DNA of 64,000 nucleotides from Nematostella vectensis (Eukaryota > Cnidaria > Anthozoa > Actiniaria > Edwardsiidae): positions 7,005,459 through 7,069,458 of the forward strand of contig NC_064039.1 of NCBI RefSeq assembly GCF_932526225.1. The letters are read 5' to 3'. Positions within the stretch are counted from its first letter, which is position 1; every line of letters starts with the position of its first letter. The notes below the pieces were generated by a model. It saw only the letters and a program-made list of their open reading frames with translations, ran no database searches and was not told the DNA's origin. The translations under genes and the position numbers were made by a program. Below, in pieces: positions 11,017 to 22,731 of the stretch.

Positions 11017-13860
11017 ATCACCTATGATAAATACGAGGGGTGATGCGCACCTATGGTTACTACGAGGGGTGATGTGCACCTATGATAACTACGAGGGGTG
11101 ATGCGCACCTATGATGACTACGAGGGGTGATGTGCACCTATGATGACTACGAGGGGTGATGTGCACCTATAGTAACTACGAGGGGTGATTCGCACCTATG
11201 ATAACTACGAGGGGTGATGCGCACCTATGGTAACTACGAGGGGTGATGTGCACCTATGGTAACCACGAGGGGTGATGCGCACCTATGGTAACTACGAGGG
11301 GTGATGCGCACCTATGGTAACTACGAGGGGTGATGTGTACCTATGGTAACTACGAGGGGTGATGTACACCTATGGTAACTACGAGGGGTGATGTGCACCT
11401 ATGGTAACTACGAGGGGTGATGCGCACCTATGATAACTACGAGGGGTGATGCGCACCTATGGTAACTATGAGGGGTGATGCGCACCTATGATAACTACGA
11501 GGGGTGATTCGCACCTATTGTAACTAAGAGGGGTAATGCGCACCTATGATAACTACGAGGGGTGATGTGCACCTATGATAACTACGAGGGGTGATGTGCA
11601 CCTATTATAACTACGAGGGGTGATGCGCACCTATGATAACTACGAGGGGTGATGCGCACCTATGATAACTACGAGGGGTGGGATGTGCACCTATGATAAC
11701 TACGAGGGGTGATGTGCACCTATGATAACTACGAGGGGTGATGCGCACCTATGATAACTACGAGGGGTGGGATGTGCACCTATGATAACTACGAGGGGTG
11801 ATGTGCACCTATGATAACTACGAGGGGTGATGCGCACCTATGATAACTACGAGGGGTGGGATGTGCACCTATGATAACTACGAGGGGTGATGTGCACCTA
11901 TGATAACTACGAGGGGTGATGTGCACCTATGATAACTACGAGGGGTGATGCGCACCTATGATGACTACGAGGGGTGATGTGCACCTATGATGACTACGAG
12001 GGGTAATGTGCACCTATAGTAACTACGAGGGGTGATTCGCACCTATGATAACTACGAGGGGTGATGCGCACCTATGGTAACTACGAGGGGTGATGTGCAC
12101 CTATGGTAACCACGAGGGGTGATGCGCACCTATGGTAACTACGAGGGGTGATGCGCACCTATGGTAACTACGAGGGGTGATGTGTACCTATGGTAACTAC
12201 GAGGGGTGATGTACACCTATGGTAACTACGAGGGGTGATGTGCACCTATGGTAACTACGAGGGGTGATGCGCACCTATGATAACTACGAGGGGTGATGCG
12301 CACCTATGGTAACTACGAGGGGTGATGCGCACCTATGATAACTACGAGGGGTGATTCGCACCTATTGTAACTAAGAGGGGTAATGCGCACCTATGATAAC
12401 TACGAGGGGTGATGTGCACCTATGATAACTACGAGGGGTGATGTGCACCTATTATAACTACGAGGGGTGATGTACACCTATGATAACTACGAGGGGTGGG
12501 ATGTGCACCTATGATAACTACGAGGGGTGATGTGCACCTATGGTAACTACGAGGGGTGATGTGCACCTATGATAACTACGAGGGGTGATGCGCACCTATG
12601 ATAACTACGAGGGGTGATGTACACCTATGGTAACTACGAGGGGTGATGCGCACCTATGATAACTACGTGGGGTGATGTACACCTATGATAACTACGAGGG
12701 GTGATGTGCACCTATGATAACTACGAGGGATGATGTGCACCTATGGTAACTACGAGGGATGATGTGCACCTATGGTAACTACGAGGGGTGATGTTCACCT
12801 ATGGTAACTACGTGTGGTGATGTGCACCTATGGTAACTACGAGGGATGATGTGCACCTATGGTAACTACGAGGGATGATGTGCACCTATGGTAACTACGA
12901 GGGGTGATGTGCACCTATGATAACTACGAGGGGTGATGTGCACCTATGATAACTACGAGGGGTGATGTACACCTATGATAACTACGAGGGGTGGGATGTG
13001 CACCTATGATAACTACGAGGGGTGATGCGCACCTATGATAACTACGACGGGTGATGCGCACCTATGGTAACTACGAGGGGTGATGCGCACCTATGATAAC
13101 TACGAGGGGTGATCCGCACCTATTGTAACTAAGAGGGGTGATGCGCACCTATGATAACTACGAGGGGTGATGTGCACCTATGATAACTACGAGGGTGATG
13201 TGCACCTATGATAACTACGAGGGGTGATGTACACCTATGATAACTACGAGGGGTGGGATGTGCACCTATGATAACTACGAGGGGTGATGTGCACCTATGG
13301 TAACTACGAGGGGTGATGTGCACCTATGATAACTACGAGGGATGATGTGCACCTATGATAACTACGAGGGGTGATGTACACCTATGGTAACTACGACGGG
13401 TGATGCGCACCTATGATAACTACGAGGGGTGATACGCACCTATGATAACTACGAGGGGTGATGTGCACCTATGATAACTACGAGGGGTGATGCGCACCTA
13501 TGATAACTACGAGGGGTGATGTACACCTATGATAACTACGAGGGGTGATGTACACCTATGGTAACTACGAGGGGTGATGTGCACCTATGATAACTACGAG
13601 GGATGATGTGCACCTATGATAACTACGAGGGATGATGTGCACCTATGGTAACTACGAGGGGTGATGTCCACCTACGGTAACTACGAGGGGTGATGTGCAC
13701 CTATGATAACTACGAGGGATGATGTGCACCTATGGTAACTACGAGGGGTGATGCGGACCTATGGTAACTACGAGGGGGGGATGTCCACTTATTGTAACTA
13801 CGAGGGGTGATGTGCACCTATGATAACTACGAGGGGTGATGCGCACCCGTGATAAATAAG
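11017..13860. repeat. 29-bp minisatellite, about 98 units
   Basis: The unit is close to CTACGAGGGGTGATG followed by YGCACCTATGRTAA, 29 bases. Nearly all units are full length; a few have a 2-base GG insertion (GGGTGGGATG). Variants include GRTAAC, GATGAC and TAGTAAC. The block 11108-11620 recurs 847 bases later (11955-12467) with only rare substitutions, so units were also duplicated in groups of 29. Because 29 is not a multiple of 3, there is no long conserved frame and it does not look coding. Confidence 0.97.
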
Positions 13861-14799
13861 AATGTTGGGATGCGCACTGCAAGTAACCAAAGCTGGCGCT
13901 GAGCCAACAATTAGGCTGTGACAACTGTTGATATTTTTTTCTGGATAATTACAAGATACCTGCAAACAAATGTCTCGTGTCGCGGTAAAATTCTGCGTAC
14001 TGACTACAGCCAAAAGACCACATAGTGGTCTCTTGCTACAGCACAGTGTGAGTGCGTAGCAAATGGATATACATTCCAAAATAATGCATTCTCAAAATAC
14101 ACAAAAACTGCATGGTAAAATAATTTTAATGATAAAAGAAGAGAATGAAATAACTATACGATGCGTCAGTTATCATATTACAAAACATTTAAGATTTTTC
14201 AAATTATTTTATATTCGAGTTTAAAATAAATAATAACGATAAAAAGGCATAAATACATCTGTATAAAAATGACTTGAAAATCCTGAGTAAGGAAGAATTT
14301 TATCGACGTTCGTCAATGGATTTGTGCAGTTTTGTTGTTGCCTAGCGGCAAGTTGGGGAGATCTTTAGAACATATTACAAGTATTAAAAACCTTATCATT
14401 TGAATAACCCTTATTAAATGTCATGGCTTCGTTAGGCTCTCCTCAGTGAATCACATTCTCCAGAAACACAGCAACATGGCGTTGAGCATAACTAGATTGT
14501 TGATGGATGAAGTCTCGCTTGAAGACGCTGCAAAAGTAATTTCATAGTGTTACAGCTTCGTCGAAAAATTGTGTCAAAAAATACTAAGCTGGGATATAAA
14601 TTATGACATGCGCGCGTCAAACGTTTAACGCAATGCATGAAATAGCATCCAGGTTCGTTTAGAGACGACTTCAGAGAAGAGTTCTTTAATGGCACATTTT
14701 ACTGAGTTTTCTTTCGAGTCCGACATTCTTACAAACCCCCATTTCGACTATTTCACTAACCAAGTTGACAGTAGTACAATCGGATGTGGAAATTCCGAC
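13861..14799. other. Minisatellite flank, no confirmed gene
   Basis: AT-rich sequence without a recognised gene. A short possible first exon on the plus strand begins at the ATG at 14476 (CAACATGGCG context) and reads about 20 codons to a GTAATT donor, but no downstream partner was found. The 3' end of the EGF gene, or further EGF exons, could lie here. Confidence 0.4.
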
Positions 14800-16413
14800 C
14801 TGAGCAGGATTGTCCATTTTCTGTGTATTCATCCTTACAGGCGCATGTGTACCCCCCAGCAGTGTTCGAACAGACGGCATTTGAGTCACATGTGGAAGTC
14901 CCTACCGCGCATTCGTCAATATCTGTAAGAGAGGAGGGTTGATCAAAATGATGTCTATTCTATGGGAGTTACCTGGAACTCTTGAAGTCGGAGGGGTAAT
15001 AGTGACACCCGGCGGGAGGTAGCATCAAAGGATAAAAGTTCGGGAACTGGGTCTGACCGCCACCTTGGTTCCCCTTATTTTCACACAGGAAAAAAAACTC
15101 AATTTGAACGCAAGTGATAAAATCTTTCATTTGTCCGAGAAGTCACTGTAGATATATTTTGTTGGAGTCAACAAAAGTATAACAAGATACCACAGTGACT
15201 AGATTTCAAATCAATTTCAAACAATAGAAAAGTTCAAGGAAAGACTTCTTGGGTTTCTTATGTTGTACCTGTGCACACTTCCCCAGAGCCAGTGTATCCA
15301 GCTTTACATACACAACTGGTATCACCGACGCATTTTGCATTAAAATCACATTTGAACATCCAGCTGTTGAACAAGAACAAACGAAAATTAGTGGAGAAAA
15401 AGAAAAATATTTATTAAAATATTATTTAGAATAATTTAGAAAAATAATTATCTGCTTCACACAGGCTTTTCTGTGGGACGGGTTTTATGCTCTCTTCATT
15501 TCAATCATAAAGCCGATATAGATTTTAAATAACATTGTAAAAAATGTCTTGCAAAAATAAGATAAAAAATAATAAATGTATTTCACTTCTATAGCGCAGA
15601 TATCAATGTGGGGATACTCACTTGCCTTACACATGCACCTGGCTCATCCTTTTTCAAGAAAATGAGGGCACTGATGTAGCAGCAGATAATTAGATTATCT
15701 CATTGTTCTATTGTATTCCCGTTCTACTGTTTCCCCCCGCATTGTTTTGTCTGTGGTGCATCAATCCAATTTGGTAAAATCTTCTGAAAGCTGGTACACG
15801 ACCTGATGAGGATTTCACAGCCCCCCCCCCTCTGAAATGAAAAGTAAGGCCAGGTCACCAAGCTATCGCGACATTCCTTGCTGCTCTAGGGTACGGGAAC
15901 CTTCCCATCTTTTTAAAACGTCTTGGGAGCCCTCGGTATATGTGAAGATGTAGAAATTCTTACCTAGCAAACAAAGCTGCTGTCCATCTCCTTTATATCC
16001 TGCCTTGCAGGAGCAATTGAAGCCCCCCGCGAAGTTCGTGCACGTGGCATTTTCATGGCTTGGAGTAGCCCCACATTCGTTGATATCTACAAGTTACTAT
16101 GTTTTTTTAAAATTTGGATTTTATCTTTTAGTTGGTGATTCTAGCGACGCATTAGAAGAAGATTAATCTATTACCAAAGTCTTTAGGAAAAAATGATTGT
16201 TCAAGTAACGGGTAAATTTAAAAAGACACCATTTAATTAATAGCATCATAAAATACATTTCAATCTATATCTTTATCTTTTTGTTTCGAGATTTGTTTAG
16301 TCTATTTAAAAAAAAAATACCTGTACAAACTTGTCCATTGCCAGAAAAGCCAGACTTGCACTGACATCCACTAGCCAAACACACGGCATTACTGTGGCAG
16401 CTAGGACAAGAGG
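14800..16413 (-). CDS. Four EGF-like exons of a secreted protein (partial model)
   Basis: Exons 16413-16321, 16086-15964, 15363-15269 and 14922-14800 are all bounded by AG and GT and are phase 1-1, the usual EGF exon pattern. EGF1 reads SCPSCHSNAVCLASGCQCKS; EGF2 is calcium-binding type (DINECGATPSHENATC, GGFNCSCKAGYKGDG); EGF3 has CDFNAKC and CVCKAGYTGSGEVC; EGF4 is again calcium-binding type (DIDECAVGTSTCDSNAVC, GGYTCACKDEY). EGF3 is 95 bases where 93 or 96 is needed: one base appears missing near the AAA at 15350, so its first cysteine is out of frame with the rest. The exons follow the peptidase exon 16714-16477 on the same strand and may belong to that transcript, but I found no strong phase-1 donor joining them. 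The last exon could instead end at 14761. Confidence 0.7.
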
Positions 16414-16715
16414 CTGATGAAAGAAAATATAAAAGCAACTTAAAAAACATCCAGGACACTGAAACAATATAGTGGCTCATGGCCCACAAATTCTATACTG
16501 TTGCCCCTTGTAAAATGAAGTAAAGTAATGTACCACAAACGTGGCCGTTGGCCATTTGTTGGGCAGCACAGAATACATAGAATTGTAGTCTGTATTATCA
16601 AGCTTGGATAACTTGTCACAATCGCCACTGTATTTGCAGTTGGAGTTTGTCATGTAGCCACGGTTATAACATGTATCTGTGAGAAGGATTGTGTTCTGGT
16701 CGGAGCCCCAGAAAC

Positions 16716-17417
16716 TGAAAAAATAATACATTCAAGAAAATTCTAGTTAAGGAGGAGGATCATCCAAAACAGCCCATAACGCGACGTGCGCTACCATGAC
16801 AGCCTTGACCGTTTAAGGATAAGAGCCAATAAGGATCTTAGAAAAATGCCATCTGATTAACATGAACCTCACTAGCCCATCAGAGTGGCTACAAAACGCT
16901 GCACATCAATAAGCAGGTCCGTACCCTGGGGGGGTCAGGGGGTGCGAACGCAACCCCCCACAATGGCCGAAGGTCCACTTTCGGTTCCCAATGGACGTGC
17001 TATTTGTAGACAAAACTATAAAGCAAAAGCTAGATTACTCTGGTATGTAGCCAAATCCGACAATAAACGTCCCGTGAAGATACTGCAAAGGCGTAAAAAA
17101 ATCCTTTTTTTGTTCTTTCGGGGGTGTTCAGATTTTTATCAAAGAACTTATTCCCCTCCCGGGAAAAAGTTGTTACTTTTTTTCGGTTTTTGCACCCCCC
17201 CAAGAAAAAACCGGGCCTGATAAGGCTGGGTCCTGGCCTGATAATCTTATAAAAATTTAAGCTATAAGCTTGCGAAGCGCACAGTGCATGGGAGTAGTCG
17301 AGGTAGGTTTCCATGTGGACTGCGCGTGCAAGCTTATAGTTGGGATGGCCTCTTAGCTAGCTTTCCTTAGACTTTATCTTGGTGTCCATGTTAACACACA
17401 TGTCATGCTATAAATAC
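16716..17417. other. Intron with degenerate repeats
   Basis: Holds T- and C-rich repeat-like sequence (about 16920-17330), including a short self-complementary pair AAGCTATAAGCTTGC / GCAAGCTTATAG. No exon seen. Confidence 0.5.
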
Positions 17418-17882
17418 CTCATGTGGTCTCCATCTTTGAATGCATCTAGAAGTACACTCCTGTTGACTGCGGAGGGAACTCCACGAATGTCCCATCCTGT
17501 CTGAAACACCTGGAATCCATCATCTAGCCGGACACTGTCGAAAATATTCTTGAATTGCTCTAGAAAACCATTCTCTTTCTGTCTTCCAGCTACAGTAAAT
17601 CCCCAGGAGAGTCTAAAAATTTGCTGGTTTGGACTTCTGTAGTGAAATGTGTTTTCCAGGAGGCAGGGTAGGTTTGGGTGTTCAGAGAAGAGTCAAAATT
17701 AGCAATGCAGTCCATGACAAATGCTAGCTTCACACTTCCGCTGCCAATGTATGCGGGGATGTTCTGAATGAAAGCCATACTTCTGCAGCTCTTATTGCAA
17801 TGTGCCAAGTTTACTGGTCCAGTTTCTGATCTGTCAAAAGCCACAAATAAGGCACTGTGGTTTCTGCTGCAATTCTGTGATC

Positions 17883-18627
17883 CTGTGGAAGGTAGAATAA
17901 AAACAAACAGCCATTTAATCATGGGTGGTACAGGGAATTGCTGGCAGGCAAAGTGATGTGGGAATGGAGGGGTTTGTTGACCTTTGGAAATTTTTAAGGG
18001 GTGGGGAAAAGGGATGGGAAGGTGAGAAAGAGCTGAAAGGTCAGGACAAACTATTTTTACTTTTTTCAAGTATTACTTTCTGCTAATTCAAACTAACTTT
18101 GAATTCACTTAGATACTATCTTTATCCCTTTCTTCTCTAGTTATCTGTTAGCTGTTTTTTCCTTCCTTAAAGGTTAGAATTAACAGGGACCACTGCAATT
18201 CAAATTTGGAACCCTGTGCATTTAGAAGTTGCTCAATCTTAAGAAATCCGCATATTTTTTTTTTTGATTCGCATGGTTTGACACATAAACAATAGCATCG
18301 ATTGAAATTTATTTAAAAAAAACGAAATTCGACCGTAGAAGCAATCAAAATCCGAAATCCGCGCCCGAATTGTGAAGAGATCCGTGATCTGGCGTACTTC
18401 CAAAATCCGCCAATCCGCTGAAATAATAATCAAAATCCGTAATCCGTGAGCATTTCGGGGCCGAATCCGCCAATCCGCGGACCTATTCACCCCCCCCCCC
18501 CCCCCCCCCCTGCTAGCTAATTGAGGCTTTAGCTTTTCAACAACTGCTTAGAGTTTATGCAGGCGCATAGCTAGGGGTAGGCAGAGCTGAAGTTTCTCAT
18601 TTTGTTAAGGCGCATGTGTGCACTTAC
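17883..18627. other. Intron where the peptidase catalytic exon is expected
   Basis: Contains a short-period degenerate repeat based on AATCCGC (18245-18485) and a 21-base C run at 18490-18510. I looked on the minus strand for a metal-site exon and saw none. Confidence 0.55.
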
Positions 18628-19498
18628 CTCTCTTGTAGTGGTATGGGATGTTTGGAAATTTTGCAAATGTGTAGTCAAACCAGCAGTTTCAAGCTTGCTC
18701 TGGATATAGTTAAGAGCATTTTGTCGGTTTTGGGCAAATTGTGCCTGGCTTGGGTTATGGGCTCGTTGGTTTTCAAATTGCATCGAATAAGTTGTGTACT
18801 TCTGTTTCATTGCAGCTGGCATATTAGCACCTAAAAGTTAAAGACAAGTGTAAGTAGGGCTGCCTATAGCTGGTCAACGCCCTTTACCCCCCCCCCCCCC
18901 CTAAACCAGTGACCGCGGAGCATGTTGAAAAGTCGGTGGGCTGACAATTGAAAAAATTATCACATTGAAACACAAAAAAGACAAAAAAGACCATAGTATT
19001 TGACTTGTTTCTGTCGGAAAAAGTGGTGAGGCCGCGGCCCCCCAGCCCCTCCCCCTCCGCCGTACCTGTACGTAAACCCCCTCCCTTGAAGGATTGCAAT
19101 GTTTTAGGGGGGACAGTATATAGATAGGCTAGAAAGAATCCTGCAGAGATAATAAAGTGCAGGAAAACATTAATGCACAGAAAAAAAATATAAAAGCATT
19201 TTTCTGCATAATTAAAAAAAAACTTTGTACGAGTCAACACTTCTTCCACCCTCTAAAATATCAACTACTGTAATTGCTCGAATAAGAACTTCACCTAAAT
19301 GAAAAATAAGAAAAAGCACACCCCCCGAATAAGCGCCTCGCCTAGAACATAAAAAAATAAATAAAGAAGCGCCGCGAAGCTTTTTTGCAGTTGTTTACTC
19401 CTTAGCAGTCTCATTCCCCTCGCAACCTTCCCACAGGCAACCCGCTGTTTTTTTTTCCTTTCATTCAAATAAGTGTTGCGAGGTTGCGAGGGAAGCAA

Positions 19499-20965
19499 TA
19501 TCCCACGGACGTAGATTGTGGCCGATTCCGCGGACTCCCAGCGGTCATACTCAACCTCACAGTCGAAATTTTCCGATCACCATCTATCTCCAGAAAGTGG
19601 GAGATTGTCGGAGAAATCCAAGGTGGCGATCCGATTTTTGTGTGTGGTGACATACCATATAAATATCTAGTCTTAGTCTACCAAATTTAGTTAGTGTTTA
19701 TTTATTTATATGTCGTCAGGCAGGTTAAAAAAATAAATGAGCAAGAACGGACGAGTGAGTCAGCCAATTAGTTTCCTAATCTCGACTTAGGACGCGCGGG
19801 TTCGTTGTTTTGCGTTTTATCTCTGGTAATCATAACAAAAACGTAAGTGGAGGGGTTGCGCAGCCATAGATATCATATAATACCTATCTGAAAAAAATGC
19901 CAATTCATGATGTAATTTCTGTAGACTCTTTTGTGAGTTTTAATTGAAAATTTTAAAGTACTTATAATAAGTTACTTGACGAGTATATATCCATGTAAAC
20001 CCTCAAAATGAATGAAACTTCATATGCTAAGATGTACCCATTAAAGTAACTAAAATAAGGACTCAATCAAGCTTACGCTAATAACTTTAGTAAAATAGAA
20101 CAAAGGAAAAAAAAGTAAAAGCACCCGCCAGCTGTCATGGTTCAAAGTTATATAAGATACATTATCAGAAAATTTAAATGAAAATGGTTGGAAAACTTCA
20201 TTTAGAATACAAAAAAGGCAGAAATTGTCTCTCTTAGTAGTATGGGTACATAAGAGATAAATGTGACTCTTTTGTCATATGGCCGCCATCTTCTTTTATG
20301 ATGCTCGATTCCGAAGCATTCCGATTAGGAGGTTAGATATGGGACGGCACTAAAATGGTCGCATTCGTCACGGGAGTATTTGGTGAAGTGTTGGCGTGCT
20401 TAACATTTTTGTATGCTGCTCTGGTCAAGTTTGCGTGCTGCTCTGAATGCAAATTTCTATACCCACCCCGACCACTCTTTGTATCGAATGCAAAGAAACT
20501 CCTGCCCCCCTCTGGATGTTTTTTTTGTCGAATTTTTCGCCGAGATTTCGTGGTCAGATCTGTTTCCATGACTGATTTTAAGGTAAAGTGTAATTTCAAA
20601 TCGCAGTTGATCCTTCGCCTGTGCTTTATAATGGAAGCAATTGGCACCAGAAGTTAGCTCCATCATCGCTCTAGTGATATATGTGGAGAAATTTATATTT
20701 TGCGTTGATTTTATTTAAATAAAAATAAATTCAGCAGGAGTGGCGTCACACAGTTTGGGAATAACTTTCCACCCTTGACCGAACTTAAGCCATTAGGCTT
20801 GAAGTCGAGTTTTTGCAAAACCCGAATCTTTCTGAAAGAATTCGACGCAGGGGTGTAAAACGAGTGTTCCAAACATGAATGGACACAATAAGGTATAAGA
20901 CATATGTATTTGAAAGGAGTTTTATTGAGAACTTCGTAACTCGACCACAATCTACGTCCGTGGGA
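19499..20965. mobile_element. Possible DNA element bounded by 21-base inverted repeats
   Basis: The sequence beginning TCCCACGGACGTAG at 19500 is repeated as an exact 21-base reverse complement ending near 20964, and the next bases remain partly alike. The 1.47-kb interior has only short unrelated open frames. It sits in the first intron of the M28-type gene. No target duplication is clear, so a transposon is only one reading. Confidence 0.45.
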
Positions 20966-21673
20966 AATGTGCACAAAACATGTTTATGCTTATCTTAAGG
21001 GATCGCAAAAATATTAGAAACGTAAAAACTATATCTTCTTTGTTTATCAACATTCTCTCCAAACGAATACAAAGATTTTAAGCAATACGCCGACACATTT
21101 AATCCCTTGCCATTATTTACATTCAAATGAAACAGCTGCGTTAAATCATTATAAAGCTATAACATAATTCAGTCGTTTTCAGCTCGCATAGATCTATACA
21201 ATTTACTACAGGATACCTTGGCAATCCATAGCTATCATAGTCTAGCAGGAAAAAATGTATGACTGATTTATAATTTTTGCGTTTTACTGTAGCTAGTATA
21301 TCCTAAAGCGGATTGTGGTCAGAAAACAGCATTTATAATTTCACCAATCTCAAGGTACATATATATATTGAAATTGCAACACAAATTCACAACTAAAATG
21401 TAATTGCTACCTGGAGATTCACCTTCAATCGCGGACTATGCTGTTGCCCTGTATGAGGCCAAAAGGTCTAGCGTCATGCTATGGCCCACATCTCGCATTA
21501 CCAGTCTTGTAACACACGACTTAAACACAACATATTTACCGTACTTCCTATGTAACAAGCAATATATTTACACGGACTAATCAATCTTCACATGGAGATA
21601 TATTTTACTGACCTCTTGTAATGCCGCTGGCGGCTAAGATGAAGAAAATACAAAAGAGTACGGTGCAGTACAT

Positions 21674-22731
21674 CTTAAACTTGAAGGCTCTGCCTTTGTT
21701 GCTGGCGGGTCGACAAGGAAATTGGATGTTACAGATTAATTGGTGTCAGTTCTTTATACCGAATGGCCCGCCTTGTTAGCCGTATTGTCCCATTTTGGAA
21801 TAAAGTGCGCTGATCCTAATGATCTCATGTTTAGTGACGCTTAATGACGTCACGGCTGTTATGTCCGTGTTAGGGTTTGATTAAAACACAGAAATAGAAG
21901 TTCAGTAATTGGTTTGATAAAACTTTTATGAAGCTAATGTAACATGTAAGAACCAGCAAAATTCTGGTTAATTTGCTAAACAAAATGGCTCGAAATGTTA
22001 TAGCTTCTCCCCCCCCCCCCAATATTTTGGGGCCTCCCCGGCTCCTATATTTTAAGACCTGCTACAGGAGCTCTGGACTAACGCGTGATATAAGCTGATG
22101 CAGCACGATAAATTAAGGTGACCTTCAATACCAAGGCTTATTAAAGTTGTTTTACTTTGCATGTAGTCATCAAAAGCGTGTTTTTTTCCCGATTTATTTT
22201 GCACACTGAATTTATGTATTGTATTTCAAGTAAGACACGCTTTTCTACGTTATATGTTTTTATTTTTGCGTCAAATATAGTGACCATTTTAAGTAAAATT
22301 ACAAATTTTTTTATTTAAAATACTAACTTTCTTTAAATATAAAATTGTGTTAACAAAATATCTTCACATCTGAAACATGAACAGTATTAACTTTTATTCC
22401 GATGAGATAGTCGGACCGTAGACCTTTGATGAGAAAGTTGCTAATTTTTTTTTAAATTCTAAATATATAATTGTGTTGATTTATAGTTACTCATGACAGG
22501 GCATTTCGTCCAAGTGACGTCATAAGGCTTGTGTACCAAGTGACATCAACACAGGCCTTCATCCAGCTGACGTCATCATGCCATCCAAGTGACGCTATCA
22601 ATTAAGGACGTGCACTCCACGTGAAATGATAACAGAGCATGCCGCGCAAATGACTTCATTGAAGTTCTTTTTTTCTCTGTCAAGGCAATGGCACCAAGAG
22701 ACGGCATTATTTTAATAATTTTGTCACAGCC
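21674..22731. other. Intergenic between peptidase start and nuclease 3' end
   Basis: The upstream region of the peptidase gene, with a palindromic TGACGTCA at 21845, then AT-rich sequence, a 13-base C run at 22008-22020, and a group of CRE-like sites at 22515-22597. No coding exon seen. Confidence 0.5.
22515..22597. promoter_or_regulatory. Cluster of CRE/ATF-like sites
   Basis: Four related motifs in 83 bases: TGACGTCA at 22515 and 22568 are exact CRE palindromes, while TGACATCA (22541) and TGACGCTA (22590) are near matches, three preceded by CCAAG. Spacing is about 22-27 bases. CREB/ATF binding is known for the exact motif; function here is inference, and the cluster is at the 3' side of the nuclease gene. 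Confidence 0.45.

Larger units (their letters stand above)
16477..21673 (-). pseudogene. Secreted M28-type peptidase homologue, catalytic exon absent and frame broken
   Basis: Recognisable exons are 21673-21613 (signal peptide, MYCTVLFCIFFILAASG), 18830-18628 (N-terminal helical part, NALNYIQSKLETAGL), 17882-17418 and 16714-16477 (stop TGA). Exon 3 has FVAFDRSETGP and FVMDCIANFDSS; exon 4 has the GDHMSFW and LLTDTCYNRG segment carrying the last zinc-ligand His of M28 peptidases. Between exons 2 and 3 the phases do not match (0 out, 1 in) and the exon that should hold the AHYDT and DDNGSG zinc ligands is not visible in 17883-18627. Within exon 3 the frame must shift by one base between about 17600 and 17650, beside a T5 run. 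The usual EE pair reads SE. So it is either a pseudogene, an inactive relative, or affected by assembly errors; the call of pseudogene is tentative. EGF exons follow immediately on the same strand. Confidence 0.6.

Noticed and set aside
11017..13860. CRISPR-like array
   Set aside because: The units are continuous tandem repeats with no unique spacers, in a eukaryotic, intron-rich context.
14476..14540. First exon MALSITRLLMDEVSLEDAAK on plus strand
   Set aside because: Good start context and a possible GTAATT donor, but no downstream exon or family match; not supported enough to annotate.
20333..20666. Overlapping open frames of about 100 codons on both strands
   Set aside because: No family resemblance or splice partners; they fall inside the candidate element bounded by the 21-base inverted repeats.
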